Assembly: GCA_035063785.1 (NCBI GenBank) | Contig: JAPSFS010000008.1 | Span: 1 to 64,000 of the forward strand | DNA length: 64,000 nucleotides | Reading direction: 5' to 3' | Origin: Comamonas_C sp026954015 | Lineage (GTDB): Bacteria; Pseudomonadota; Gammaproteobacteria; Burkholderiales; Burkholderiaceae_C | Shown here: in pieces, positions 30,083-37,603 of the stretch | How the letters are laid out: every line of letters starts with the position of its first letter | Numbering within the stretch: position 1 is the stretch's first letter | Program-made: the position numbers and the translations under genes | The notes under the pieces: model-generated | Database searches by the model: none | The model's input: the letters and a program-made list of their open reading frames with translations, nothing else | What the model was told of the DNA's origin: nothing

Positions 30083-31288
30083 ATGACATCCGCCTACATC
30101 TTCGAAGCCCTGCGCACCCCGCGCGGCAAGGGCAAGAAGGACGGCCACCTGCACGAGGTCAAGCCCATAGATCTCGCCGTCGGCCTGCTGCACGAGCTGC
30201 AGGCGCGCCACGACTTCGACACCGCCGCCGTCGATGACGTGGTGATGGGCATCGTCTCGCCCGTGGGCGAGCAGGGCTCGGTTTTACCGAAGGTGGCCGC
30301 CCTCAAGGCCGGCTGGGCCTGGAGCTGCGCGGGCGTGCAGATCAACCGCTTCTGCGCCTCGGGGCTGGAGGCGGTGAACCTGGCGGCGCAGAAGGTCGCG
30401 AGCGGCTGGGAGGACCTGGTCGTCGCCGGTGGCGTGGAGAGCATGAGCCGCGTGCCGCTGGGCAGCGACGGCGGCGCCTGGGCGCAGGACCCGGCGACCA
30501 ACATGGAGACGCTCTTCGTGCCCCAGGGCATAGGCGCGGACCTGATCGCCACGCTCGACGGCTTCACGCGCAGCGATGTGGATGCCTTCGCCGTGGCCTC
30601 GCAGCAGCGCGCCGCCGCCGCGCGCGCCGCGGGCTGGTTCAAGCGCTCGGTGGTGCCGGTGCGCGACTTCCTCGGCCAGACCATTCTGGAAGAGGACGAA
30701 TTCATCAAGCCGCAGACCACGCTGCAGGTGCTGGCCGGGCTCAAGCCCTCGTTCGCGCAGCTCGGCGACATGGGTTTTGACGCCGTGGCGCTGCAGCGCT
30801 ATCCGCAGGTGGCGCAGATCCAGCACGTGCACCACGCGGGCAATTCCTCGGGCATCGTCGATGGCGCGGCCGCCGTGCTCATCGGCAGCGAGGCCGCCGC
30901 CAAGGCGCACGGCTTCACGCCGCGCGCGCGCATCCTGGCCACCGCCGTGAGCGGCGCCGACCCCACCATCATGCTCACCGGCCCCATGCCCGCCACGCGC
31001 AAGGCGCTGGCCAAGGCGGGCCTGACCATCGACCAGATCGACCTGTTCGAGGTGAACGAGGCCTTCGCCGCCGTGCCCATGCGCTTCATGCGCGAGATGG
31101 GGGTGCCGCACGAGAAGGTGAACGTCAACGGCGGCGCGATCGCCATGGGCCACCCGCTGGGCGCCACGGGCGCGATGCTGCTGGGCACGCTGATCGACGA
31201 GCTGCACCGGCGCCAGCTGCGCACCGGCCTGGTCACGCTGTGCGTGGGCGGCGGCATGGGGATCGCCACCATCGTCGAGCGCGTCTGA
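30083..31288 (+). CDS. thiolase (acetyl-CoA C-acyltransferase)
   Basis: A 401-aa thiolase for the last step of beta-oxidation. The nucleophilic Cys is in NRFCASGLEAVN, the second block is NVNGGAIAMGHPLGATGA with the catalytic His, and the C-terminal Cys is in LVTLCVGGGMGIATIVER. An ACCGGAGAC ribosome-binding site precedes the ATG. It is followed 14 bp later by the FadB-type gene, giving a dehydrogenase-thiolase-multifunctional enzyme order. Confidence 0.93.
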   Translation: MTSAYIFEALRTPRGKGKKDGHLHEVKPIDLAVGLLHELQARHDFDTAAVDDVVMGIVSPVGEQGSVLPKVAALKAGWAWSCAGVQINRFCASGLEAVNLAAQKVASGWEDLVVAGGVESMSRVPLGSDGGAWAQDPATNMETLFVPQGIGADLIATLDGFTRSDVDAFAVASQQRAAAARAAGWFKRSVVPVRDFLGQTILEEDEFIKPQTTLQVLAGLKPSFAQLGDMGFDAVALQRYPQVAQIQHVHHAGNSSGIVDGAAAVLIGSEAAAKAHGFTPRARILATAVSGADPTIMLTGPMPATRKALAKAGLTIDQIDLFEVNEAFAAVPMRFMREMGVPHEKVNVNGGAIAMGHPLGATGAMLLGTLIDELHRRQLRTGLVTLCVGGGMGIATIVERV

Positions 31289-31302
31289 ACAAGGAACACA
31301 CC

Positions 31303-33471
31303 ATGGACACCATCCGCTATGAATTGATCCCCGCGCAGGGCGAAGGCCAGGTGGCGCTCGTCACCTTCGACGAGCAGGGCTCGCCCGTCAACACCATGTG
31401 CCAGCGCTGGCAGGACGACCTCGCCACCGTGACGGCGCAGGTCGTGGCCGACCGCGAGCGCCTGGGCGCGCAGCTCAAGGGCATCGTGCTTGCCTCGGCC
31501 AAGAGCAGCTTCTTCGCCGGAGCCGATCTGAAGGGCGTCTTTCAGATGACCGAGGCCGATGCGCCGCAGGCCTTTGCACGCATCGAGGGCCTGAAGGCGC
31601 AATTTCGCACGCTGGAGACGCTGGGCATTCCCGTCGCCACCTGCCTCAACGGCTCGGCGCTGGGCGGGGGCTGGGAAGTGGCGCTCGTCGGCCACCACCG
31701 CATCGCGGTCGATGACGCCAGGATCCAGCTCGGCCTGCCCGAAGTCACGCTGGGCCTGATCCCCGGCGCCAGCGGCATCACCAAGATGGTGCGGCTGCTG
31801 GGCCTGATGGTCGCGCAGCCCTGGATCATGGAAGGCAAGCTCTTCAACCCGCAAAAGGGCAAGGAACTGGGCCTGGTGCACGAGTTGGTCGCCGATGCGG
31901 CTGCGCTGCGGCCGGCGGCGCTGGCCTGGATTGCCGCGCACCCCGCATCGCACCAGCCCTGGGACGAAAAGGGCTACAAGATCCCCGGCGGCACGCCCGC
32001 CAGCCCCAAGATCGCGGCGGGCCTCGTCGTCGCGCCCGCCATGCTGCGCAAGACCACGCGCGGGCGCTACCCCGCGCCCGAGGCGGCGCTGAGCGCCATG
32101 GTCGAAGGCGCGCAGGTCGATTTCGACACCGCGCTGCGCATCGAAAGCCGGTATCTGGCCAGGATCATGACGAGCCAGGCCGCGCGCAACATGGTGAACA
32201 CCTTCTTCTTCGACCTGAACGCGATCAAGAGCGGCAAGTCGCGCCCGGCGGCCGGCGAGCGCTTCAAGCCCGCGAAAGTCGGCGTGCTCGGCGCCGGCAT
32301 GATGGGCGCGGGCATCGCCTGGGCGCAGGCCAGCCGCGGCATTGCCACCGTGCTCAAGGACGTGGCACTCGACAAGGCCGAGGCCGGCAAGGCCTACAGC
32401 GCCCGGCTGGCGCACAAGCGCGTGGAAAAAGGCCGCATGAGCGAGGACGCCGCGCAGGCGCTGCTCGCGCGCATCACGCCCACGGCCAACGCGGCGGACC
32501 TGGCCGGGTGCGATCTCATCATCGAGGCCGTGTTCGAAAACCGCGAGCTGAAAGCCCAGGTGACGCGCGAGGCCGAGCCGCAACTGGCGGCCGGCGGCTT
32601 CTTCGCGAGCAACACCTCCACCCTGCCCATCACCGGCCTGGCCACGGCGAGTAGCGCGCCGGATAAATTCATCGGCATCCACTTCTTCAGCCCCGTGGAC
32701 AAGATGCAGCTCGTGGAGATCATCCGCGGCAAGCAGACTTCCGACGCCACCGTGGCGCGGGCCTTCGACTACGTGCAGGCGCTGGGCAAGACGCCCATCG
32801 TCGTCAACGACTCGCGCGGCTTCTACACCAGCCGGACGTTTGGCACCTACGTGATGGAAGGCGCGAGCATGCTCGCCGAGGGCATCCCCGCCGCCGTGAT
32901 CGAAAACGCCGCGATGCAGGTCGGCATGCCCGTGGGGCCGCTGGCGGTGCTGGACGAAACCGCGCTCACCTTGAGCGTGCACGTGATGGACCAGACCCGC
33001 GCCGACTTCGCCGCCGAGGGCAAGCCCTACACCGCCACGCCGGGCGAGCTGCTCGTCGAGCGCATGGTCAAGGAACTGGGGCGCCCCGGGCGCGCGGGCG
33101 GCGGCGGCTTCTACGACTACCCCCCGGGCGGCAAGAAGGCGCTCTGGCCCGAGCTCAAGCCCCTGTTCGAAAAGCCCGACACCCCCTGGAGCGTGCCCGA
33201 GCTGCAAGACCGCCTGCTCTACCGCCAGGCCATCGAAACCGCCCGGTGCCTGGCCGAGGGCGTGCTCACCAGCGTGCACGACGCCAACATCGGCTCCATC
33301 TTCGGCATCGGCTTTCCCGCCTGGACGGGCGGCGCCATGCAGTTCATCTACGCCACGGGCGTGCAGGCGTTCTGCCAGCGCGCCGATGAGCTGGCGGCGG
33401 CGCATGGTGCAGGGTTTGCGCTCGATGCGCAGGCGCGCGAGGCCATCGCGCGCCATCAGCCGCACCACTGA
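31303..33471 (+). CDS. fadB: FadB-type multifunctional beta-oxidation enzyme
   Basis: A 722-aa protein with the FadB/FadJ domain order. Residues ~1-200 are enoyl-CoA hydratase (SSFFAGADLKGVF, NGSALGGGWEVAL for the oxyanion hole), and from ~325 comes 3-hydroxyacyl-CoA dehydrogenase (VGVLGAGMMGAGIAWA for NAD binding, FFSPVDKMQLVEII, then two C-terminal domains). It hydrates enoyl-CoA and oxidises the hydroxyacyl product. An AAGGAACA ribosome-binding site precedes the ATG. A second multifunctional enzyme with the opposite domain order is encoded at 60.7 kb. Confidence 0.93.
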   Translation: MDTIRYELIPAQGEGQVALVTFDEQGSPVNTMCQRWQDDLATVTAQVVADRERLGAQLKGIVLASAKSSFFAGADLKGVFQMTEADAPQAFARIEGLKAQFRTLETLGIPVATCLNGSALGGGWEVALVGHHRIAVDDARIQLGLPEVTLGLIPGASGITKMVRLLGLMVAQPWIMEGKLFNPQKGKELGLVHELVADAAALRPAALAWIAAHPASHQPWDEKGYKIPGGTPASPKIAAGLVVAPAMLRKTTRGRYPAPEAALSAMVEGAQVDFDTALRIESRYLARIMTSQAARNMVNTFFFDLNAIKSGKSRPAAGERFKPAKVGVLGAGMMGAGIAWAQASRGIATVLKDVALDKAEAGKAYSARLAHKRVEKGRMSEDAAQALLARITPTANAADLAGCDLIIEAVFENRELKAQVTREAEPQLAAGGFFASNTSTLPITGLATASSAPDKFIGIHFFSPVDKMQLVEIIRGKQTSDATVARAFDYVQALGKTPIVVNDSRGFYTSRTFGTYVMEGASMLAEGIPAAVIENAAMQVGMPVGPLAVLDETALTLSVHVMDQTRADFAAEGKPYTATPGELLVERMVKELGRPGRAGGGGFYDYPPGGKKALWPELKPLFEKPDTPWSVPELQDRLLYRQAIETARCLAEGVLTSVHDANIGSIFGIGFPAWTGGAMQFIYATGVQAFCQRADELAAAHGAGFALDAQAREAIARHQPHH

Positions 33472-33531
33472 TCTGCCGCAGGCGCCCTCCCCCTTGCCCC
33501 ACCCGGCATGAGGCGGGCGCACGCGGCGGTT

Positions 33532-34563
33532 TCACAAGGTATCCAACGGGCTGAGAATGCCGCGCCCGACCTTGTTGAGCACGTGCGTGTAGATCATCGT
33601 GGTGCTCACGTCGGCATGGCCGAGCAGCTCCTGCACGGTGCGGATGTCATACCCGGCCTGCAGCAAATGCGTGGCAAAGGAATGACGCAGCACGTGCGGC
33701 GTCACCGGTTTGTTGATGCCCGCGCGTCGCGCCGCCTCACGCACGGCCCGCTGCACGGATTCGGGATACACATGGTGGCGGCGCTCAAGGGCCTGGCCCG
33801 TGCGTGCATCGGGGCGCGGATCGAGCGAGCGCACCGGCGAGGGGAACACCCACTGCCACGCCCAGGCCTGGTCGGCATGCGGGTATTTGGCGGCCAGCGC
33901 GTGCGGCAGGACCACGCGCCCCAAACCAGCGGCCAGGTCCTTTTCATGCAAGGCGCGCGCATATTGCAGTTGCACCTGCAGCGGGGCGATCAGATTCTCC
34001 GGCAGCACCGTCACCCTGTCCCTGTTGCCTTTGCCCTCCCGAACGATGATCTCGCGGCGCGCAAATTCCACATCCTTCACGCGCAGGCGCAGCGCCTCCA
34101 ATAGGCGCATGCCGGTGCCGTACATCAGCTGCACGATCAGCCCCGCCACGCCCTCGGTATGCAACAGCAAATCGCGCACCTCGCCGGGTGTCAGCACCAC
34201 CGGCAGACGGCGCGGACGCTTGGCCTGCACCACCTCATCCAGCCAAGGCAAATCGACCTGCAGCACCTGCCTGTACAGGTACACCAGCGCCGCCTTCGCC
34301 TGATTCTGCGTGGAGGCCGACACCTGTCGATCCACCGCCAAGTGGCTCAGGAACGCCGCCACCTCCGCCGCACCCATCTCCTGCGGGTCCCGCTTGCCGT
34401 GAAACAGGATGAACCGGCGCGCCCAATCGACGTAAGCCTCTTCCGTGCGAATGCTGTAATGCCGCGTGCGCAAGTGGATGCGCAAGCGGTCGAGCAGCTT
34501 GGGTGGCTGCCCGCCAGGCGTTGCAGTCAGCGGTAGTGGTGCAGGAGGTAAACGTGGAGCCAT
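33532..34563 (-). CDS. intI: integron integrase IntI
   Basis: A 343-aa tyrosine recombinase of the IntI clade. The catalytic set is Arg in GTGMRLLEALRLR, HVLRHSFATH, HADVSTTMIYTHVL. The feature that separates IntI from Xer proteins is the extra segment between conserved patches, here LHEKDLAAGLGRVVLPHALAAKYPHAD with AWQWVFPS (quoted in parts), which is needed to bind folded single-stranded attC. The orientation, opposite to the cassettes and with attI at its 5' side, is canonical. No frameshift or missing catalytic residue is seen, so it is probably active. Confidence 0.95.
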   Translation of the reverse strand: MAPRLPPAPLPLTATPGGQPPKLLDRLRIHLRTRHYSIRTEEAYVDWARRFILFHGKRDPQEMGAAEVAAFLSHLAVDRQVSASTQNQAKAALVYLYRQVLQVDLPWLDEVVQAKRPRRLPVVLTPGEVRDLLLHTEGVAGLIVQLMYGTGMRLLEALRLRVKDVEFARREIIVREGKGNRDRVTVLPENLIAPLQVQLQYARALHEKDLAAGLGRVVLPHALAAKYPHADQAWAWQWVFPSPVRSLDPRPDARTGQALERRHHVYPESVQRAVREAARRAGINKPVTPHVLRHSFATHLLQAGYDIRTVQELLGHADVSTTMIYTHVLNKVGRGILSPLDTL

Positions 34564-34572
34564 CCGTGAAAT

Positions 34573-34588
34573 TTTAGGTTTGCCTAAA
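34573..34588. promoter_or_regulatory. perfect inverted repeat in front of intI
   Basis: TTTAGG-TTTG-CCTAAA lies ten bases upstream of the intI start codon. It does not match the LexA consensus CTGT-N8-ACAG, so SOS control is not evident. It may be an operator or lie within the intI promoter. Confidence 0.4.
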
Positions 34589-34623
34589 CAACAGCGCCCC
34601 CGGGTTTCCCTGTAGTCGCCGAG

Positions 34624-34684
34624 ATTTTTCTTGCGTTAGCCGACTGTCATCTCTACCATCTCTATCGTCCAATTCTAGTTAGGG
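34624..34684 (+). other. attI: attI recombination site (copy 1, at intI)
   Basis: The site ends at GTTAGGG (34678-34684), the crossover core that joins the first cassette. Upstream are ATTTTTCTTGC and CTACCATCTC separated by 18 bp, then a GTTAGCC half-site at 34634-34640. It lies between intI and cassette 1 as expected. Two sequences resembling it occur at 37541 and 40149. The left limit is estimated. Confidence 0.75.
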
Positions 34685-34697
34685 CGCCAAAACGACT

Positions 34698-35090
34698 ATG
34701 GAACTGACTGAAAAAGACGCCGCAATCGCATATGCGCGCGCATGGCATCGCCATGACGCAACAGAGTTCCTTGCACTTCTTGCGCCAGACGCCCGATACG
34801 CTTCACAGTGGGTGTTTGAAGAGTTGCAAGGCAAAGAAGAGATAGAAGAGTATCTGTGCGCAAAATTGAAAACAGTCAAAGCTCATTCGATTAACAACCC
34901 TCATTCAAGGGTACGCGTTGAGTTGGGCGTCACACGCGCAGGCAACAGCGATCGTCCATGTGCCTACATGAAGCAAGGCAGCAATGAGGCCGTCGTTATA
35001 TTTACTATCACCGGTGGGCTTATTTCTAGGTACGATCAATGCATCCCTCAGCTCTACAGGCCGGACACAACCAGCGTGTATCCCATCTAA
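34698..35090 (+). CDS. cassette 1: NTF2/SnoaL-like protein
   Basis: A 130-aa soluble protein. The start (EKDAAIAYARAWHRHDATEF, then LALLAPDARY) and the segment ELQGKEEIEEYLCAKL match the NTF2-like/SnoaL fold, a small alpha-beta cone used by isomerases, hydrolases and binding proteins. No catalytic assignment can be made. The ATG is 20 bp inside the cassette and has no clear Shine-Dalgarno. Being first behind attI it is the cassette most likely to be expressed. Base composition is AT-richer than the chromosome. Confidence 0.7.
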   Translation: MELTEKDAAIAYARAWHRHDATEFLALLAPDARYASQWVFEELQGKEEIEEYLCAKLKTVKAHSINNPHSRVRVELGVTRAGNSDRPCAYMKQGSNEAVVIFTITGGLISRYDQCIPQLYRPDTTSVYPI

Positions 35091-35094
35091 TAAA

Positions 35095-35153
35095 CCCTAA
35101 CCATTCATCGCAGCCGACCGCCTACGGCGGCGACTTAATTCAGGGCGTTAGGT
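35095..35153 (+). repeat. attC: attC site of cassette 1
   Basis: R'' CCCTAAC (35095-35101) pairs with R' GTTAGGT (35147-35153); the inner arms are CAGCCGACCGCC and GGCGGCGACTT-like. 59 bp. Confidence 0.92.
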
Positions 35154-35159
35154 ATTAAA

Positions 35160-35429
35160 GTGAGAATTGTATTTCTTATTGATGATGACTTTCATTCTGA
35201 AGGAATTTCGGAACACGCAACATTTGCAGAAGCTGAGATTGAAATTCAGCGGCTTGTTACACTTCCTTTGGATGCGGAGCCAAATTTCCCCTCCTGTGGT
35301 CGAATTGATACATGCGGTCGAAGATATGAAATTGTCAAGTATAAAATCGATTCAACGAACCAATGGATAGAATTGGAAAGAACACCTATTGTTGAATTAA
35401 GAATTTCAGGAATAAAGTGGCTTCGCTAG
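35160..35429 (+). CDS. cassette 2: hypothetical protein, 89 aa
   Basis: A small acidic protein beginning with GTG (MRIVFLIDDDFHSEGISEHA) and AT-rich in codon use. I do not recognise the family. It has no signal peptide, membrane segment or cysteine cluster beyond two cysteines (SCGRIDTCGRR) that could be coincidental. The gene fills its cassette, with the start seven bases after the crossover core and the stop just before R'' of its attC. Expression would depend on a promoter upstream in the array. Confidence 0.65.
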   Translation: MRIVFLIDDDFHSEGISEHATFAEAEIEIQRLVTLPLDAEPNFPSCGRIDTCGRRYEIVKYKIDSTNQWIELERTPIVELRISGIKWLR

Positions 35430-35430
35430 T

Positions 35431-35488
35431 TTCTAACTATTCGTCGCAGCCGACCGCCTTCGGCGGCGGCTGAACTCAGGCGTTAGGA
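35431..35488 (+). repeat. attC: attC site of cassette 2
   Basis: R'' TTCTAAC (35431-35437) and R' GTTAGGA (35482-35488), inner stem CAGCCGACCGCCTTCGGCGG. 58 bp, same subtype as the sites of cassettes 1, 3, 5 and 8. Confidence 0.92.
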
Positions 35489-35809
35489 ATGCCCGTGAGA
35501 CTAAGATACTTTCTGGACTGGGGTGGCGATATATTGTGGGCAGGAGATGATGAAGCCAATGCCAAATACGGATATCCGGCAGATTTAGATTTACTGCCAG
35601 TTTCTCATGAAACGAGAGAGCTGATAAATAGGTTGTTTTGCATTTGGCTCTCAATCGCTCAAGGGTCAAAATCAAAAGTCGAGAAAGAAGAATTTAGTAA
35701 ATTAAACAAAGAAGTCTTTACTAGGCTTGCGAGCGAATTGCAAGCCATAGAAATATTTAACGAAATGCCTAACATTTCGTCGCAGCCGACCGCCTACGGC
35801 GGCGGCTGA
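35489..35809 (+). CDS. cassette 3: hypothetical protein, 106 aa
   Basis: The ATG directly follows the crossover core. The protein begins MPVRLRYFLDWGGDILWAGD and continues with a helical, charged region (SKVEKEEFSKLNKEVFTRLA). No family is recognised. The reading frame runs through the first half of its own attC, so the C terminus NISSQPTAYGGG is encoded by the recombination site, which is common for cassette genes. AT-rich codon use contrasts with the chromosome. Confidence 0.65.
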   Translation: MPVRLRYFLDWGGDILWAGDDEANAKYGYPADLDLLPVSHETRELINRLFCIWLSIAQGSKSKVEKEEFSKLNKEVFTRLASELQAIEIFNEMPNISSQPTAYGGG

Positions 35810-35825
35810 ACTCAGGGCGTTAGGC
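35767..35825 (+). repeat. attC: attC site of cassette 3
   Basis: R'' GCCTAAC (35767-35773) and R' GTTAGGC (35819-35825) are perfectly complementary; inner stem CAGCCGACCGCCTACGGCGG. 59 bp. Confidence 0.94.
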
Positions 35826-35865
35826 AGCGCTGGAACTAGATCTTTAGCATTCGGGGTCAAGGAAC

Positions 35866-36102
35866 GTGAAGTTGGCTGCATCCCCAAGCTTTCAAAGCCT
35901 CGGCCACAGTCTCCGTGCAGCCTTAGAACGGCTGCACTCCGTCTGCGGAGATAGTCCACGCAAGAAGCATCGTCAGGCCAAGCAAATACGCTTCACAAAG
36001 AGTTCGCGCAGTACATTCCTGGCAGCTCAATTGGTGCCGCATTCCGGCCAGTCGCTGCCTAACAATTCGTTCAAGCCGACGCCGCTTCGCGGCGCGGCTT
36101 AA
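35866..36102 (+). CDS. cassette 4: doubtful small ORF, 78 aa
   Basis: The only open frame in this 290-bp cassette starts with GTG and ends in the attC (NNSFKPTPLRGAA). The product is basic, low in complexity and not recognised. The ribosome-binding site is poor (AAGGAAC too close to the start). The cassette may be effectively non-coding. Confidence 0.3.
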   Translation: MKLAASPSFQSLGHSLRAALERLHSVCGDSPRKKHRQAKQIRFTKSSRSTFLAAQLVPHSGQSLPNNSFKPTPLRGAA

Positions 36103-36116
36103 CTCAGGCGTTAGTC
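36057..36116 (+). repeat. attC: attC site of cassette 4 (second subtype)
   Basis: R'' GCCTAAC (36057-36063) and R' GTTAGTC (36110-36116), inner stem CCGACGCCGCTTCGCGGCG. 60 bp. The stem differs from the main subtype and matches cassette 6. Confidence 0.88.
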
Positions 36117-36134
36117 CCATTCAAGTCCCGCTTT

Positions 36135-36419
36135 ATGCAAGCCGCTATTTATTTCAGCGCTTTGCCTTTCTCCTGCGGTGTTGGCTGCGGGGTTTTGCGC
36201 TCTGGCGGTCTTCGCCTGCGAGTGGTTTGCTTTTTTCAAGCTTTTTTGGCCTCTAGCCATTGCGCGGCAAGCGCCAGCAGCTATTATTCTTGCAGCGCTG
36301 CGCCGCTTCGGTTGCGCAGCAGGTTTTCTTGGGCTGCGCCCTTCTCCAAGTCAGGGCGCTCCCTTTTGGCCTCAGGGTCTAACTATTCGTCGCAGCCGAC
36401 CGCCTACGGCGGCGGCTGA
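36135..36419 (+). CDS. cassette 5: 94-aa ORF, paralogue of cassette 8 ORF (uncertain gene)
   Basis: The ORF spans the whole cassette and ends in the attC (SSQPTAYGGG). It aligns end to end with the cassette 8 ORF: shared blocks include MQA, PFS, GLRL, FQAFLA, KSGRSLLASGSN. The middle part (FQAFLASSHCAASASSYYSC) is encoded by a diverged copy of the chromosomal dyad repeat (36232-36297), so protein conservation may merely reflect DNA relatedness. No ribosome-binding site stands out. It could be a real small Cys/Ser-rich protein or a non-coding cassette. Confidence 0.4.
   Translation: MQAAIYFSALPFSCGVGCGVLRSGGLRLRVVCFFQAFLASSHCAASASSYYSCSAAPLRLRSRFSWAAPFSKSGRSLLASGSNYSSQPTAYGGG
36268..36297 (-). 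repeat. interspersed dyad repeat inside cassette 5
   Basis: CAAGCGCCAGCAGCTATTAT (then TCTTGCAGCG) is the reverse complement of the repeat core ATAGCTGCTGGCGCTTG; a T-rich end of the same element lies just upstream. Confidence 0.65.
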
Positions 36420-36435
36420 ACTCAGGGCGTTAGGC
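36377..36435 (+). repeat. attC: attC site of cassette 5
   Basis: R'' GTCTAAC (36377-36383) and R' GTTAGGC (36429-36435), inner stem CAGCCGACCGCCTACGGCGG. 59 bp. Confidence 0.93.
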
Positions 36436-36468
36436 CGTTCACATGAAAATTCACTCAGGAGCCTAGAG

Positions 36469-36711
36469 ATGCTTCAACTCCGTCCGAACTGTGAATGCTG
36501 TAACAGAGATTTACCGCCTGACGCCGCGGCTCTGATCTGCACCTTTGAGTGTACGTTCTGTCCAGAGTGTGCCAAAGGGATTCTGGCGAGCACTTGCCCA
36601 AACTGCGGTGGCAACCTTGCCCCTCGGCCAATCCGGCCACCCCATCTACTCGTAAAGTATCCTGCTTCTTCAGAGCGCGTCTTAAAGGTCGGCGGTTGTG
36701 CGACAGCCTAA
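36469..36711 (+). CDS. cassette 6: DUF1272 protein
   Basis: An 80-aa protein of the DUF1272 family: MLQLRPNCECCNRDLPPDAA, then CTFECTFCPECAKGILASTC and CPNCGG. Nine cysteines are spaced in CxC and CxxC pairs, suggesting two zinc sites. The function is unknown. CAGGAG lies nine bases before the ATG, giving this cassette its own ribosome-binding site. The C-terminal ~20 residues (HLLVKYPASSERVLKVGGCA) diverge from the family core. The stop overlaps R'' of its attC. Confidence 0.88.
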   Translation: MLQLRPNCECCNRDLPPDAAALICTFECTFCPECAKGILASTCPNCGGNLAPRPIRPPHLLVKYPASSERVLKVGGCATA

Positions 36712-36766
36712 CAATTCATTCAAGTCGACGCCGCTTCGCGGCGTGGCTTAATTCGGGCGTTAGACA
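36707..36766 (+). repeat. attC: attC site of cassette 6 (second subtype)
   Basis: R'' GCCTAAC (36707-36713) and R' GTTAGAC (36760-36766), inner stem TCGACGCCGCTTCGCGGCG. 60 bp. Confidence 0.9.
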
Positions 36767-36790
36767 CTTAAACTAGGGGACAATATTTTC

Positions 36791-37537
36791 GTGAATAAAG
36801 TATTAATTATTACTGGTGGTAGTCGCGGAATTGGTGCGGAAACCGCACTTCTTGCGGCAGCTCGTGGATATGACATTTGCATCAACTATCACAAGAATAA
36901 AGCAGCGGCTGATGCCGTTGTTGATCAGATCAAGTCCGCCGGGGGAAAGGCGCTTGCAGTTGCGGCAGATGTCTCGCGAGAGTCGGATGTCAAAGATTTA
37001 TTCAAAGTTGCAGATGAACAGCTCGGGAGAATATCAGCGCTAGTTAATAACGCCGGTATTCTTGAGAGACAAATAAGAGTCCAGGATATTGATGAAGCGC
37101 GACTTCATCGGATTTTCGCGGCGAACGTGTTCGGTTCGTTTCTGTGTGCGAGAGAGGCAGTCAGGCGCATGTCAACAAAACATGGCGGGTATGGCGGAGC
37201 AATCGTGAATGTATCATCTGCTGCATCAAGACTCGGCTCGGCGGGAGAATATGTTGATTATGCAGCATCAAAAGGCGCGATCGACACGCTTACTATCGGT
37301 TTGTCCCGAGAGGTTGCGGAAGAGGGAATTCGGGTTAACGCTGTACGCCCGGCATTTATTTATACTGATATGCACGCTGATGGTGGCGAGCCTGGACGGG
37401 TGGATCGTATAAAAGAATCTTTGCCGATGAAGAGAGGTGGGAAGCCAATCGAAGTAGCAAATGCAATCCTATGGCTGCTATCCGAAGAGGCATCGTATAC
37501 AACAGGCACCTTTATTGATTTGGCGGGCGGGAAATAG
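36791..37537 (+). CDS. cassette 7: SDR-family oxidoreductase (FabG-like)
   Basis: A 248-aa classical short-chain dehydrogenase/reductase. The NAD(P)-binding TGGSRGIGAE is near residues 8-17, NNAG at ~86, the catalytic Ser in NVSSAASRLGS and YDxxxK as YVDYAASKGA (Tyr-x-x-x-Lys intact). The C-terminal SYTTGTFIDLAGG is FabG-like. The start is GTG; AT-rich codon use sets it apart from chromosomal SDR genes. The substrate is unknown. Unlike the other cassettes it is not followed by a normal attC but by an attI-like sequence. Confidence 0.88.
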   Translation: MNKVLIITGGSRGIGAETALLAAARGYDICINYHKNKAAADAVVDQIKSAGGKALAVAADVSRESDVKDLFKVADEQLGRISALVNNAGILERQIRVQDIDEARLHRIFAANVFGSFLCAREAVRRMSTKHGGYGGAIVNVSSAASRLGSAGEYVDYAASKGAIDTLTIGLSREVAEEGIRVNAVRPAFIYTDMHADGGEPGRVDRIKESLPMKRGGKPIEVANAILWLLSEEASYTTGTFIDLAGGK

Positions 37538-37538
37538 C

Positions 37539-37590
37539 ATCTAACTGCCGCATCTACCATCTCTGTCGCCCAATTCCATTTAGCCCCGCT
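37539..37590 (+). other. attI-like sequence (copy 2) replacing the attC of cassette 7
   Basis: ATCTAAC (37539-37545) looks like the R'' of an attC, but what follows, GCCGCATCTACCATCTCTGT and CGCCCAATTCCATTTAGCC, resembles the attI at 34640-34684 (CTACCATCTCTATCGTCCAA) rather than an attC. A GTT core is degraded to TTT. This marks either an old attI or a rearrangement joint inside the array. Confidence 0.6.
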
Positions 37591-37603
37591 GAATCCCCGC
37601 TTT

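Noticed and set aside
30799..33522. 907-codon open frame antisense to thiolase and fadB
   Set aside because: Composition artefact of high-GC codons; the plus strand encodes two complete enzymes with catalytic motifs, while the antisense product has no recognisable domain.
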